Shown here: one piece after another, positions 9,700 to 22,029 of the stretch
How the letters are laid out: each line of letters opens with the position of its first letter
How positions within the stretch are numbered: position 1 is the stretch's first letter
Origin: Saussurea involucrata
Taxonomy: Eukaryota; Streptophyta; Magnoliopsida; Asterales; Asteraceae
Direction: 5' to 3'
DNA length: 64,000 bases
NCBI GenBank assembly: GCA_033807775.1
Contig: CM066319.1
Span: 138,496,983-138,560,982, forward strand
Program-made: the position numbers and the translations under genes
Notes under the pieces: generated by a model
Told to the model about the DNA's origin: nothing
The model's database searches: none
The model's input: the letters and a program-made list of their open reading frames with translations, nothing else

Positions 9700-11960
9700 A
9701 TGGCAGCCTCTGGAAATCCACAGCAAGCCGTCGCTCAGATGTATCAGGAGCTCGAGGTTGCCAGGAATCAACTCAATGCAATGGAAGAGCAGAATCGCAA
9801 AGCAGCTGAAGAGATCGCGCGGCTAAGAAATCCTTTTGGATTCTAGAATGGTCCTAGACCATTCATCCAGAATCCAGGTCCGGAACTAGGCCCGCCCGCG
9901 CAGAATCAGCATCCAGGTCCATTCATGCAGAATCAGCAGCAGGGTCCGTTCATTCCGAATCCCCAGTCTGGGCAGGTTCCCCCTCAGCACATAAGGCCAC
10001 CACGAGTGAATAATGGGTCTCAGCCATTACAAGGGTCGCAGCCTTTCCAGCAAGGATCGCAATATTTCCAGCAGAGATCGCAGCCATTTCAGCAGGGACC
10101 ACAGTCGTTTCAGAATGGACCGCAGCAATTCCAACATGGGTCGCAGCCATATTTTGTTCCGTTCAACGGGGACACCAATGGTTCATCGCATGGTAATGGC
10201 ATTAGCCCAGGGATCAATCCCTCGACAGGGGCAAATCCTGATCTTAATGATCCCGTCGCCCAGCTTTTGAAGATGTTAGAAGACCAAAATGAGCGCGTCC
10301 TGTCCTTGCTCGCCAAGTTGCCTGGGGCAGCCGTGCCTATCGACGTCGAGCCTCGCTCAGGGTATCAGGTGTCACCCTTCATCGACGAGATTGCCACCAT
10401 CGAGGTCCCAAAGAAGTATAACATTCATGCCTTTACTCCCAAATATTCTGGTGTGACTGATCTGACTGAGCATGTTGCGCAGTACAAGCAGCTCATGTGG
10501 ACGATCTCGATCCCATTTATGTACCAGAAGGTATGCATGTGTAAGTGTTTCGGAGAAACTCTCACTGGTCCAGCTCTCCAATGGTTAATCAATCTCAAAC
10601 CCAAGTCCATCGGGTCGTTTGCTGAGTTGGACAACCAGTTCTCCCAGCAATTTGCCAGCAGTCGTAAGATGGAGAAGCAGACCAGCGACCTATATTACAT
10701 CGTGCAGAAAGCTAATGAGTCTATTCGAAGTTATTTCAATAGATTCAATGCTGAAATGATCAGCATCCGCAATTGCGACGTCAAAACCGCGATCGAAGCC
10801 TATAAGCGTGGTCTGGACGATAGTTCGGGTCTATACACCGACCTGACCAAATATCCCCCGGAGAATTTCGAAGACGTCCGAGCTCGAACCTTAGCATATA
10901 TGAGGGTAGAAGATGATGCCGCCTTTCGTCGCAAGCACACTGACGACAAGAAGTCGTTAGGCGTCAAAAAGCCAGAGTTCAAGACAAAGGCTGTTTCCAG
11001 AATAGAGCCAGTGCGCCAAATTTCAAATGTTCGTTTCAAGACGAAAGCAGAGGCCAAGACCGCGACTAAGTTCACTCAGTACCCTAAGATATCCTCTTAC
11101 GGATTCAAAGGATCTACAAAGGACCTAGTCGAAGCTCTGAAAAGTTCCCAAGCTACCATTCGATGGCCAAAGAAGTCTGACCTGGACGATGCTAAAAAAG
11201 ACAAATCAAAGTGGTACGACTTCCATGCCGATCATGGTCATGCGACAGACGATTGTATCGCATTGAAGAAGGAATTAGCATATCATTTCTCGAAAGTAAA
11301 TCTCAAGGACATCATCGACCGTCGACCCCCGAGCACGCGAAAGTTGTCAATTGCATCACCGGTGGTTCAGATGTATGTGGTCTGACGTATTCAGCGGCCA
11401 AGCGTCATGCCAGTCAGGCGCCCGATGATCGGCCTATTCCTCGCTCGTCTAGACCCAAAGGAGATTTGGAGCTAGAAGCTATGAAGATTGTGTTCGACCA
11501 CGTCGACCTGGGCGACTCGTATCAGAAGCATCATGACGGGTTAATCATTCAGCTCACAGTCGGTAACTTCCTAACGCGTCAAGTCTTGATCGACGGGGGC
11601 AGCTCAGCAAATGTCATTTTTCTCAACACTATCAAAGCCATGGGAATTGATCGCTCAGAAATCACCCGACGTTCGACAACTTTGGTCGGTTTCAATGGAG
11701 AAGCGACGAGCACCTTTGGAGAGATAATCTTGCCCGTCTACGCCGGAGGAGTCAACAAGCAGACCAAGTTTAGTGTCATCGATTGTGCGTCGGCCTATAA
11801 CATCATCTTAGGACGACCATGGATCCATGATATGAAAGTTGTTCCTTCGACGTATCATCAAATGTTGAAATTCCCGACGCCATGGGGAATCCAGGAGATC
11901 AAGAGTGAGCCAAAAGTCGCTCGTGAGTGCTACAAGTCTACCTTGAAGCCGCGAAAATAA
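9700..11960 (+). pseudogene. Tat-type Gag-protease, one stop and one frameshift
   Basis: ATG at 9700 opens with a coiled-coil-like segment (EELEVARNQLNAMEEQNRK type), then a long Gln/Pro/Gly-rich region (about 9850-10200) with imperfect QPFQQGSQ repeats. The retrotransposon Gag domain (about 10430-10900) includes YSGVTDLTEHVAQYK, WLINLKP and FSQQFASSRK. A Cys-His segment, WYDFHADHGHATDDC, lies near 11210. An in-frame TAG at 9844 looks like CAG mutated by C to T. At the C5 run 11326-11330 the frame changes; the following frame continues as EHAKVVNCITGG and gives the protease, with VLIDGGSSANVIF (DGGS where DTGS/DSGS is usual) and IILGRPW. Family role: particle formation and processing. Confidence 0.85.
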
Positions 11961-12724
11961 ACTAAAGTCACATGATCAGGCTCTCGATGGGTTTGTTTCT
12001 TCTATCCCTAAATTAATATCTTTTCCACATAGATAAATCTACTATGGTGTTGTCGCACGGCAACATAGTCGACCGCAGGACAATATTTCTCCGTGTCATT
12101 CTGTCATTTAAAACCTATCTTTTCCTCCCAAAAAGGATACGGTAATAAATGACAGGGGGCAAATAGAGAGAGTCTGAAATGGTACGTTCTCTAGCTCTTT
12201 CTATCTCTTTCTCATACGATTTTTTCTCACAAAACGTCTACTGACTTAAGCATCGGAGGGTCGTTGGTGAGCCAACGACCAACCCTCGACATCATTTTAT
12301 CGCAGGATCGCACGACAATAATCACTAAGTCTACTATATGACTTTAAATTCGCAGGGACGCACGACATACATGATCAGGTCTGTGACTTGATCATCCCTC
12401 CATAGGGGCATACGATACAAACTCACTGTACAATCTGGTCGTACGATCGCAGAGTCTAAACGACTTTACCCCTAAGTTTCTTAACTTACATACACTGAAT
12501 GGATGCTTTAATCGCGTGTTTTTATATTTGTTTTACGTTCTTGTCATCGTATTACAATGAGTGCCTTAGTTGCATGATTTCATATGTATCTTATGTTCGA
12601 CTTTATAATCAAACGTGATTCGAATAAAGCATAAGCAAAAGATATATATTCATTAAATAAACCATCATATACATAATCAACCCCCGATAGGTCAAGTGGC
12701 AAAAACAACAAGGAAAGAAAAATT
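11961..12724. other. Non-coding spacer of the Tat-type element
   Basis: No coding frame is recognised between the protease stop and the tail of the antisense gene. The stretch has several CGCAGG-ACGCACGAC-like repeats (12050-12440) and AT-rich sequence after 12480. In complete Tat elements RT, RNase H and integrase would follow the protease; here they are absent. Confidence 0.6.
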
Positions 12725-14374
12725 CTAGACGACAGGAGGAACATTAGTCGTATCCCCGTTCGAAGTCCCGACCTGAGGGCCTCCATCTGCCACTCCTACC
12801 GCACGAATCTCCTGCAATTCATATTGAGCATCGAAAAGTTGGACGGTCAGCTCATCGGCACGCGCCATGGCCAACTTCTCCCTATCTAAAGCCGCTCTCT
12901 CCCTTTCCAACGCTGCAGCTTCCCTCTCAAGAGCAGACGCCACCAGATCTTCAACTCTTTACGTCTCAGCATGTAACGCCAAGGAAGATTGGAACGTCTG
13001 TGAAAAATAAAAGGTGCATTCAAGAACATTCGACAAAGATTACACAAGTCATGAAAGATTGACACTCACCGTGAACGCCAGACTGGCAACCCGAGATCTC
13101 ATCTCTCCGGCCGGAACTCCGTGAAAACGCTCCCCGAAAGACGGGAGAAAATACTTCCCCAGATGAGGAAACGACGTCGTCCCGTCTAGGACACCATCCG
13201 CCATAAAGTCAGACGGCAATGTAAAATTGACCGTCATAACTTTGGCCGATGATCCCTCGCCCCTGTCGGCAGACATTGGGAACGACACTTGAGACACCGG
13301 TTTCGTCACCGTCGCCAGAGGCGCAGAACTTGCTGGTGTCGCGTCCATCACGCCAAGACGGCTAGATGACGCCCTCGCCTTCTTAGGCAAAACAACTCCC
13401 GGTGAGTTATCAACCCTCGACGACGGTTCCCTCAGGACTGTCCTCCGGGTTCTCTTTTCGCTCGACCCAGCTGTCGAAACATTTTCACCCCGAAGGGCAC
13501 GCATAACCTGCTTCCCTCTCGCCCTAGAGACCGATTTCCTCTCGGTCGGCACTGATCAAGAAATACATGAAGTGTCAGACAGATAGAATAAATGAAATAA
13601 AATAAAGTATGGTACACTTACCAGTCGCCTCTTCCTGTACGTCTTCATCTCCTTCTTCTATCACGTCCTCATCCTCGTCCTCGACCGCCGATTGCCACGA
13701 AACGAAAGATCGGTCATCAACGCTAAGACTCAAGAACTTATTGATCTTAGCCTGGGAATCCGCAGTCGGTCTCACTTCATCAAACCGAATCTCTGAAGGC
13801 GACAAGAGGAGAATGATAAATAGAAGTCATAAAAATAAATAAAACTCAGAAACAAACGAAGCATACCTGTCTCATTCCAGTCTGACCGCATCCAATCGCT
13901 GCTGGAATCCAGCGACTCGGTAAGAACAAATACATACCTCGACTTCCACCCACGATCATTGACGCCAGTTCCCAAAACCAAGGCACAATCACCCTTGAAC
14001 TTAGAATAAGGACTATAACGCCAGTTCTTATCCTTTTTAACTTGGTACGCCGCCAAGAAATCATTCATGATCATAGGAGACTCCCATTTCGCGGACGCTC
14101 GCTCAATAACCAGCAAAACTCGCCAAAGTTGGGGCATCAATTGTCCCGGCGACACATCGAAATCCTGCATGAACGACTTGGCTAAACCAGAAAACGGCCA
14201 TTGAAACCCTATCTTAAAAGGATACTCGTACAAAACGAGATATCCCTCAGGGCAATCCTTAGAACGAACAATCCCCGGACACCGCAACTCTACATTTGCA
14301 GGAATTTTTGCTAAACTCCTAAAAGCATCTAAGTCTATGTGATTCATGATAAGACTAGCAGGCTCTGTCGGCAT
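12725..14374 (-). pseudogene. Antisense four-exon gene (putative gypsy-type transposon domain protein)
   Basis: Exons on the minus strand are 14374-13867, 13792-13622, 13551-13070 and 12997-12725. All three introns have consensus GT...AG borders (GTATGC/TTCAG, GTAAGTG/GATCAG, GTGAGTG/TTTTCACAG). Frames join across every junction, giving about 478 codons. Exon 1 contains YLVLYEYPFKIGFQWPFSG and LMPQLWRVLLVIERA, which resemble the plant family usually named putative gypsy-type transposon domain. Exon 2 is acidic (EDEDEDVIEEGDEDVQEE). Exon 3 is basic/Ser-rich. Exon 4 is a strong Ala/Glu/Arg coiled coil (ALEREAAALERERAALDREK). The one in-frame stop, TAA at 12961-12959, could come from CAA. Antisense ORFs are known in Tat-lineage elements; their function is unknown. 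Confidence 0.8.
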
Positions 14375-14540
14375 TGTGAATCAAAGGACAGAACAAGGTC
14401 TTATATAAACGCTCTCAACTGCAGTTTGAAGATTTGCAACGATTCGAGTAAGTTCGGACGAAGAATGGAAAGGAATCAAGGTGAAATCTCTTCCCAAATA
14501 AACACTTTAGAAGTATAGCAAGAAAAGATCCGTCGTGATC

Positions 14541-14549
14541 GTTATTTAT
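14541..14549 (-). promoter_or_regulatory. TATA-like box upstream of the antisense gene
   Basis: The minus strand reads TATAAATAA here, about 170 bases before the ATG at 14374. A second TATATAA lies at 14401-14407, too close to the ATG for a normal leader. Placement as a promoter is inferred from sequence only. Confidence 0.4.
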
Positions 14550-14840
14550 ACAAACGATCGCATCAAGTTGAATCCCTGGATGATTTCCCCGCGTCCGTGT
14601 CCTTTCGTATATCCGCCCGGATCTTCGACACATGTCCTCGACAGCTGGTAAGCATCATCGTGTGTCAGTATGACGTCACGACCTCGTTCCCTCTTCAACT
14701 TCTCGTTCAGTTAGAAACGGACCAGTCTAGCTCCAAGGCGATTGAGGTAATTTCTAACTCTTGTCTTATTTCCTATGCGTCTGATTGACAAAATTTAAAA
14801 CTTAAATTTGACATTCAATTTTCAAATTTTGGGGGCAAAC

Positions 14841-15785
14841 TGTTTGGGCAAAAAATCACGTCGTACGACCACGACCAGAGCAGGTAAGACGCACGTTATA
14901 ATCCAAATCTTGTATTAAGATAAGGTCTCGACAAGAACCCAGAAGACATCCGTCGTCTCCCGTAAAAGGTAAGTCGTACGTCTTCCATGACGCACGACCA
15001 TAGCATCGCCCGTCCCGTACGACCATCGCGTAAGATCATTGCACCTTCGACCAAAGCTAACGTTAACCTTGACTGTTACGTTTGTTAAGTATTTAATGCA
15101 GGAGTCAAAGCCATTAACAGCAAGTAGCCGTAACGGACGAAGAGCGTTATGGATAATCACTCCGGCGACCGTTTCCAGCCGTTGATCAAATCATTAATGG
15201 AGCTAATTAATTACGCGAAGACTATAAAAGACAAGCTAAAGCCTCATTTCAAGGGACATCAGAAAAACATCCAGCATACATCAGCGAACATCACCCAACA
15301 ACAGAGAAAATCATCCAAACTCATAGCAAAGAACATTCAAACTCTGGAGATCAAGTACTGAAAGCCAGAACCTTATAGCGAACTCAAGAACACTCGAAGG
15401 AAAGCTCAAGTATCGCTCTCAACGCACGGCAAACCGTCTTCGACCAGAAGTTCACACTTTGTATTCACACAGGACAAACACTTGTTTTTACATTTAAACA
15501 CTTGTACTTTACATTTCGAAGTATTTCCTTCATTTGTATTGTAATCATCGTACGACCGACGCCAGTACCAAGGACGTCGCCCCTGATTGGCGACCATAGT
15601 GCAGCGACGACACCTCCTGTCGTCCGCAGGTTTTTTCCTCGCTTGAGGTTTTTCTTGCGTCATCAAATCCCTTGTCTCGTTTATTTTTTCCCTCGTCGCA
15701 CGTCTCGTCGAAAGATCCTTTCTTTAGTTGATTAAGTCCATATCGACCTTAAGTTGTCCCTTTGGTGCGATTTTTGGCATTAACA
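14841..15785 (+). repeat. 3' LTR of the Tat-type element
   Basis: Preceded by the polypurine tract AAATTTTGGGGGCAAAC (to 14840). Starts TGTTTGGGC and ends GGCATTAACA, followed by the target duplication CTATC. Confidence 0.9.
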
Positions 15786-17556
15786 CTATCTCCTTCCCAA
15801 AGGAATTCTGGCTAAACCAAAAGGGACGCCATGTTTATAAATCACCAAAAATGCTATACGCGACTACTTGCCTCTCCACTCAATCCCCAGGAGCCCCGCC
15901 GCTAGTATGACCTGATATAAATGTCATTTTAAGAAAAAGTGTTAGGCTAAAGCCTAGTGAGAACAAACAATTATATTTCTAAATAAAAATAAACCTTTTG
16001 GAAATATAATATAGAAAGTCATAATATTAACCTTGGGTAAGAACCAATAATAATACAATACCTCTTGCCTTGACGGGGGAGACCCGTTTACCATAATCAG
16101 TGACGAAACACAAAAGTAGGTCACTTGACATATTAGTGATACCAAACACAAAAATTATAATCATAGTGGATATCGAGATCAACTCCTCTAAGTCTATCGC
16201 TCATGGAGTCTCAACCTCAACCCCTCTAGGTCTATACTTTGAGATATCCCTATCCAAAAAAAATTAAGCACAATGGAATTACATCCTACCGCTCATGGGA
16301 CGATGCCCGACCATACGGGTCCACATCTTACTTACCATGAAGACCTGAAGCCTATTCCGTGCTACAACGGGGGAAATTAATATCCCCTCAAATAAACACA
16401 AAGACTCAAGTGCCTATGGATCCTACACTAAAACCAAGTATAATACAAGTTCATTATGTACAACACTAATCCCACATGGGATAGGCAAGTATAGTACCAA
16501 AAACATACCAATAGATGGATTTCTCATCATATTGTCTTGACCACAAATATTGATAATTAGACATAAAATTCCAAAACTCACCAAATACCATTATTAGCAT
16601 TATTTCAACGTAAGAAACCATTATCCACAATTCTTTTATCAAAATCACTAAGTATTTTAAAACCCTAGTTTTGACCTAGATTTCTCAAATTCCATATTTG
16701 TAAGGAAAGAGTAACAAACACACCCAAAACCATAAATAATCCCTTGAACACCATTTATTCATCTTACCAAACCCTTTCATCAAAATCAAACCCTAAAATC
16801 TCCAAAACCAGGTTTAGGTTAAAAGTTCACCAAACCAAGAAATCATAAGTGAGGAGATGTTTAGAAGGTTAAAATACATAGGTTTTAACATGTATAAAGT
16901 TTAAAATGTTAATGAACTCACCTCTAGGTTTCTTGAAACCTAGAAAACTCTAGATGAAGAAGATGAGTATTTGAAGCTTGAAATGCAAGATGAGATTCTC
17001 CCAAACTAAAGCTCAACCACCTAAGAGAACCACCATAAATGCCAATTTTGATTTTCTCAAACAAGAATTAATGAAGAGGGATGGAAAGAGAGAAAACTTA
17101 CCCTAAATTGCAGAGAACTCGACCCCCAAAATAGCTCTAAAATGTCACTTAATGATTGAAAATGCGTGTGTCCTCAATTTATACACGCGGCCTCTTTAGT
17201 GATCTTGCCCGACAATTGTGATACTTTGTCACTCTCGCCGGCATACTCGCCCACGCCCAGGTATCTACGGTATAATCTGCGCGGAAGTGACATGCGATAG
17301 TGCCATTGGGCATTGTCGCCCCTGATGCACAGAGAGCCGTCCTAACCCGGCACATGGCGACAATGCCACTGTCACTCTCGCCGGTCACACTCGCACCAGG
17401 CCCAATTCCCTCTTCCGAAGTCGATCCTTATACCCCTCACTCCCGAGACCTCTTACTACAATAATTAAGAAACCAAATAACCGTTCTAAAGGTCACTTAG
17501 AGGTGGTTAAGAATTTAATAATTTGGTTTTCCCTACCGAAATATCCGGGTGTTACA

Positions 17557-17910
17557 ACATTTTCTGCAACCGTCTCGTGTCTCTGGTGGCTAGTATCTGG
17601 GTCCTCTAACAACTTTCATAAACCTTTCATCTCGATTGTCCATCGCAGAGTTCATTATCTGTAGGAAAGTGTCCATCATAACAGATTGAGAGTCCACCTC
17701 TTGCATTACCCGATCATTAGTTTTTATGTTGAACCGGGGTACCACGTCAATGTCGTCTCTTAATTTTCTGGGAATTGGAGGAGTAGGTGGGTTACCCTCT
17801 TGAGTCGTATGTCTCAATAAATGTAATTCTGTAAGTCTCGTGCGGTCACACTGTTTTGTTTCCGTCTTCTTGATTAACAACTCGACTCCTCGTACTACTA
17901 CAATCATCAA
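17557..17910 (-). pseudogene. Ty3/gypsy Gag N-terminal part of the element begun at 4491
   Basis: The minus-strand frame 17910-17590 encodes a Gag leader with TRLTELHLLRHTTQEGNPP and DIDVVPRFNIKTNDRVMQEV. It lies between the primer site (about 18165) and the solo LTR and continues, after removing that LTR, into the Gag at 8496. The ATG near 17910 is the first in-frame Met. There is a stop near 17592 and probably a frameshift. The leader 17911-18160 has no coding signal. Confidence 0.6.
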
Positions 17911-18160
17911 TTATCATAATAACAAATTCAAGCATGCCTACATAATAATATATCCACCAAAACACGGGCCCTATGAGATTTTGAATATATCATACACAAG
18001 AATTCTTGTCATCATCATTACAGTTCTCAATAAATGTAATTCCATAAGTCCTATACTCTCCCCACCTAAGGATTCTACCCAAGGTTAATGATTTTACCAT
18101 TAACAATGTTAGCTTAAGTCTAGGCATACTAGAGTCGACACCTAGTTCACTTAAACTAAA

Positions 18161-18172
18161 TCTCTGATACCA
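18161..18172 (-). other. Primer binding site of the 4491-22030 gypsy element
   Basis: The minus strand reads TGGTATCAGAGA, the Met-tRNA primer site with one end mismatch. It sits three bases inside the LTR border at 18176. It fixes the element's orientation and the identity of 18176 onward as its 5' LTR. Confidence 0.8.
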
Positions 18173-18915
18173 ACTTGTAACACCCCAAAAATTGGGGCAA
18201 ACAAAAATTTCCATAAAAGGAAAAGTGGTATATAAAATGCCAAAACATGAGCCTCCCAAAAGTGGGGAAATAATAATCACCTGTTAGTTAAAAATTGTAA
18301 CCAAAGTAATTGACATAACAACCTACTAATCTAATTTCTTCATAGAAATAAGATTACAATTTGGGTGTCATCAATATAACCAAAAGTATAGTTCTTCCAA
18401 AGTATGGTTTCCCAAAAATGATTTCCCTAAGCTCACATCAACCCTGGCTAAACTTGTCTAGAGACCGCATCGCTAGAACCTGAGATACACGCCGACACCA
18501 AAAAAGTGTTAGACCAAAAAGCCTAGTGAGTTTGAACAAATAACAATACCCAACATTTAGAAGTTTGAAATTACAATTATCATAAAATAGTTCAATACAT
18601 GGAATCAATTGGGGGAGACCCATAACACCAAACCAAGTTTCACATCAAGAGACGATATACCTTAGCATCTACTCCTACGAGTAACACCACAAAGGTCCGA
18701 CACATTGAGGACTACCTCTAAGGCATGCATACCTCCACGGTGGCACTCATGTTTATTTCCTCCAAGTGCCTACTTGGCGGTTCATTAAATATCAAATATG
18801 TCATAATACAAATTACTCCAAGCAAGATGTACTTCATATTAACATAAGCAACTTGTGTTTAACTACCACATGTAATATTCCAAGATCCCAAATTGGTCAA
18901 AATGCACATGCCTCT

Positions 18916-21191
18916 TGTAACACCCTAAAATTTAGACAACAAAAATAGGGAAATTCCGGAAAATGGGTAAAATAAAACTTCTAAAATATGTCAACTAAAA
19001 CCCGCAAAGTTTGGGACAGTTTGTACAATTCTAAAGTGTAATTTACAAGATATAAAAACACAACAACCTAATTAATCTAGAAATGATTTAACTAGACTAA
19101 TATGGGTGTCGCTATATCTCCAAACTCTTCACGAATATTCCCCCAAAAGCCCGACTTTTCATGCTCCTAAGTGCACAGTCGACAAATCAAGAATTCCTCG
19201 ACGCACCGGTAGTGGGACCTGTAATACACATTCATACAATAGCAAGTTTTATACCGAAAGTCTAGTGGGATCCCATAAAGCCGTAATAAATTAATACAAA
19301 TACAATATCATAAAGACAAAGGTTACCGGCTCCGATTGATATCAATTTACCAAATCACAATTTTGCCATGATAGTCCACACCTGAATATAACATATAAGA
19401 GATATCTCTCGAAATACGGGGGAGACTCGTTTCCATCGGGGTGACGAGAACACGTGAGTGGGGCCACACATGATGTTACTGGGTTACACCTCAAGTCCCA
19501 GTTTTAGTTCACATGCCATCAAGACATCACAACCTCAAACCATTTCATGCCTTTATTGCCTACTTCGTCGAGTTACACCTCAAGGACTTGCGAGACCATA
19601 TTGCCTACCCAATCTAGATGAGTTACACCTCAAGGACTTTTGTAAGATCCCACATTGGTTGGGGAGGAGAACTAAGGTTGCCTTATAAGAGAGACTTGAT
19701 ACCTCCCCTATCAGACGCGTTTTAAAACCGTGAGTCTAGGTGTGTGGACAAAGCGGACAATATCTGGTACGGTTGGTCTGGGACGTTACAGATGGTATCA
19801 GAGCCGGGAACCGGACTGGTGTGCCAGCGAGGACGCTGGGCTCCCAAGGGGGGTGGATTGTAAGATCCCACATTGGTTGGGGAGGAGAACTAAGGTTGCC
19901 TTATAAGAGAGACTTGATACCTCCCCTATCAGACGCGTTTTAAAACCGTGAGTCTAGGTGTGTGGACAAAGCGGACAATATCTGGTACGGTTGGTCTGGG
20001 ATGTTACAACTTTAATGCCCCTTATTTCATACTCGCTAGTGGCCCAAGATGGCCAACAAATATGAACATGTAATTCATACAATCTAAATCCTCGTGCATG
20101 AGGAAGTAGACATCAAAATTCCAATTTGTGACATGTACAAGTTTAGAGAGTAAAATCGATATATATCATGCTCATAGTAAATAATACAACACATTTTTAA
20201 ACTCCCAAACAACCCTTATTATGGGCTAACTAATAAAGAGGGAATTACTATAATTAAATATTCATTTAGAAATCCATCCATGTCTTTTATTAAATAAGGT
20301 ATGAAAAGTGTTCATCACACCCATATTTTAGGTTAACATCACAAATCATGCTCTCATAGAAGTTAAGCTCAAATATACTCATTTAATGCAAGTTAAGGTG
20401 TAGAGAAATCCATACTTGATTTAAAAACAAAAAACCCTAGTTTTAGGTCAAAGTCTAAAAATGACAATAAATACATGGTTTACTTACATAATAATTATTT
20501 AATGCAAGTACATGTGATAGGAACTCATGAGGAGAAGACTTGACCTTTTAGATGATCTTGGATCTAATTAAAATGAGTAGAAGAACCCTAGGAAAGCATT
20601 AAAAAACCTCAAGATAGGTTTAGATTGCATTGAATGCAAAGGAGAGAGGCGAAGAGTAGAAAACTGCACCTCACAATAGAGAGGAAATCGGTCCCCAAGA
20701 AAACCCCAAAAATGAACTTAACCTTGGCAGAAAACGTATTTAAGTAAAAATGGTTGGGGTCCCATCGGCGATAGTGCCTACGAGTATGCCACACGGCACT
20801 CTCGCTGGGCATACTCGCCTGTGGTGTACAGAGAGTTCGATGGTGGAAGCGATAGTGACCTGCGAGTATGACCCGGGCACTCTCGTCGGGCATACTCACT
20901 GGAATGTACCATGAGTTTGGGGAAACCCTCGCAATAGTGCTCCAGCGATTATACCAAGGGCATAATTTTCGGCTTGTCCCAAGGTAGGTCCGACTTGTTC
21001 TAAACGCAAAAAATCACCCTAGCTCTCTACTAAACCCATGAACTCACAAAAACCATACAATCGGAAATACAACGCGAGTATACGACTCTTTAAGTACCTC
21101 TGTGCTCAACGATGCAGTCAAAACAATAATAAAAATGCACCAAGCCACCAGGAGTGAAAAGTCAACTTGCATGAAAATTCGGGATGTTACA
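18916..21191 (-). repeat. Solo LTR with perfect target duplication, containing a TRIM
   Basis: TGTAACACCC...GGGATGTTACA flanked by CCTCT at 18911-18915 and 21192-21196. Without the TRIM and its duplication it is about 1.9 kb. It is related to the LTRs at 8497 and 18176: same ends, GGGGGAGACTCGT at 19421, CACTCTCGCTGGGCATACTCGC near 20800. Minus orientation is inferred from this similarity. Confidence 0.85.
19641..20008 (+). mobile_element. Intact TRIM (terminal-repeat retrotransposon in miniature)
   Basis: Two 150-bp LTRs (19641-19790 and 19859-20008) start TGTAAGATCCCACATTGG and end GTTACA. They differ at one base (GGGACG versus GGGATG). The 68-bp interior has the Met-tRNA primer site TGGTATCAGAGC at 19793-19804 and a polypurine tract AAGGGGGGTGGA before the second LTR. 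Flanks are perfect ACTTT repeats (19636-19640 and 20009-20013). It has no coding capacity and must be mobilised in trans. No 5S-rRNA-like promoter, the mark of Cassandra elements, was seen. Confidence 0.95.
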
Positions 21192-22029
21192 CCTCTACAT
21201 AAGAGATTTACCAAGTTATAATGCTACATATCACACATATATGTGTACAATAACATGAACCATAAACATATAATTACCAAAGTACATCTCATAAAACCCA
21301 AATTCCCAAGTTGGTCAAAACCCTAGAATGTGGATATTTTCATGAAATGACTAAAATGCTAATATATTATAAAAATAAAGCAACCATGCTTATCAAGGTA
21401 CCAAACAAGCCATTTCACAAAACAAACTCCATAAATCCTCCAAAATGATGAAATATGAATATTTTACCAAATACGGGAGATTTTTATAAATGAACCATGA
21501 AGAGGTAAGGAAAATGCACAAATAAACAAGTATCTAGTTTTACAAAGCATTTTAAACTCACCACCTAGCTTTTTACAAAAAACCTAGAAACTAGCAAGAC
21601 CCTAGAAATGGAGGAGGAGAAATGCTCGTTGTTGTTGGCCAGCTTTCCAACAAAACATCGATGTCGATCGCCGCCTCCTTGTCTTGGAGGCTCTCCATCC
21701 AGGGAGGGGCTTGCTATCGTAACCTTTGAATCTTGAATCAAGTCTTGAACTCTTGCTCCTAGTAGCCTACTACCCTAGATGAAACTCAATAAATGATTTT
21801 GGAAGGGTTTGGTTGCAATAAATGAGGAGGGAGGTAGCAAGATGAGAAAATCTCCCTCTAACACTCTAAAATCGAAGGGCACTTTCACACCTAATGTACC
21901 ATATGTGGTACATTTCCAACGATTGTGACATGCGATTGTGCCCAAGGGCACTCTCGCTGTCACTTTCGCATGAAGTGTACCGAGAGTCAAATCATCCCGA
22001 CGATTGTCACTCTCGCTGTCACTTTCGCA

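Larger units (their letters stand above)
8646..15785 (+). mobile_element. Complete Tat-type Ty3/gypsy derivative: gag-pro plus spliced antisense gene, no RT/IN
   Basis: Two LTRs (953 and 945 bp) enclose 5.2 kb, flanked by perfect target duplications CTATC (8641-8645 and 15786-15790). Sense coding is Gag plus protease only. I found no reverse transcriptase, RNase H or integrase, so it must have moved in trans. Downstream of the protease is a non-coding stretch and then a four-exon gene on the opposite strand. The LTRs are very similar; the 5' copy has an extra 9 bp (TGTAGCCGT-like repeat near 8986). This points to a fairly recent insertion. Confidence 0.9.
8497..17556 (-). repeat. Solo LTR inserted in gag, interrupted by the Tat-type element
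   Basis: Removing 8646-15790 leaves about 1,915 bp that begins TGTAACACCC and ends GGGTGTTACA, a perfect 10-bp terminal inverted repeat. Flanks are GCATT (8492-8496) and ACATT (17557-17561), a target duplication with one mismatch. The sequences outside both ends are parts of the same gag. No primer site or coding region belongs to it, so it is a solo LTR. Orientation is minus by similarity of its ends to the LTR at 18176, whose orientation is fixed by its primer site. It holds the CACTAG-type hairpin (15944-15955), GGGGGAGACCCGT (about 16073) and TGCCTATGGATCC (16401). Confidence 0.8.

Noticed and set aside
9950..10316. Several open frames opposite the Gln-rich part of the Tat-type Gag
   Set aside because: They are shadows of the repetitive CAG/CAA-rich coding sequence; only the spliced antisense gene downstream has proper structure.
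11326..11330. Programmed frameshift at the Gag/protease C5 run
   Set aside because: A one-base change in a C run in an old copy is the simpler explanation; no slippery heptamer or downstream structure typical of programmed sites was evident.
19641..20008. Calling the TRIM a Cassandra element
   Set aside because: Cassandra LTRs contain a 5S-rRNA-like promoter region; no 5S box A/C sequence is present here.
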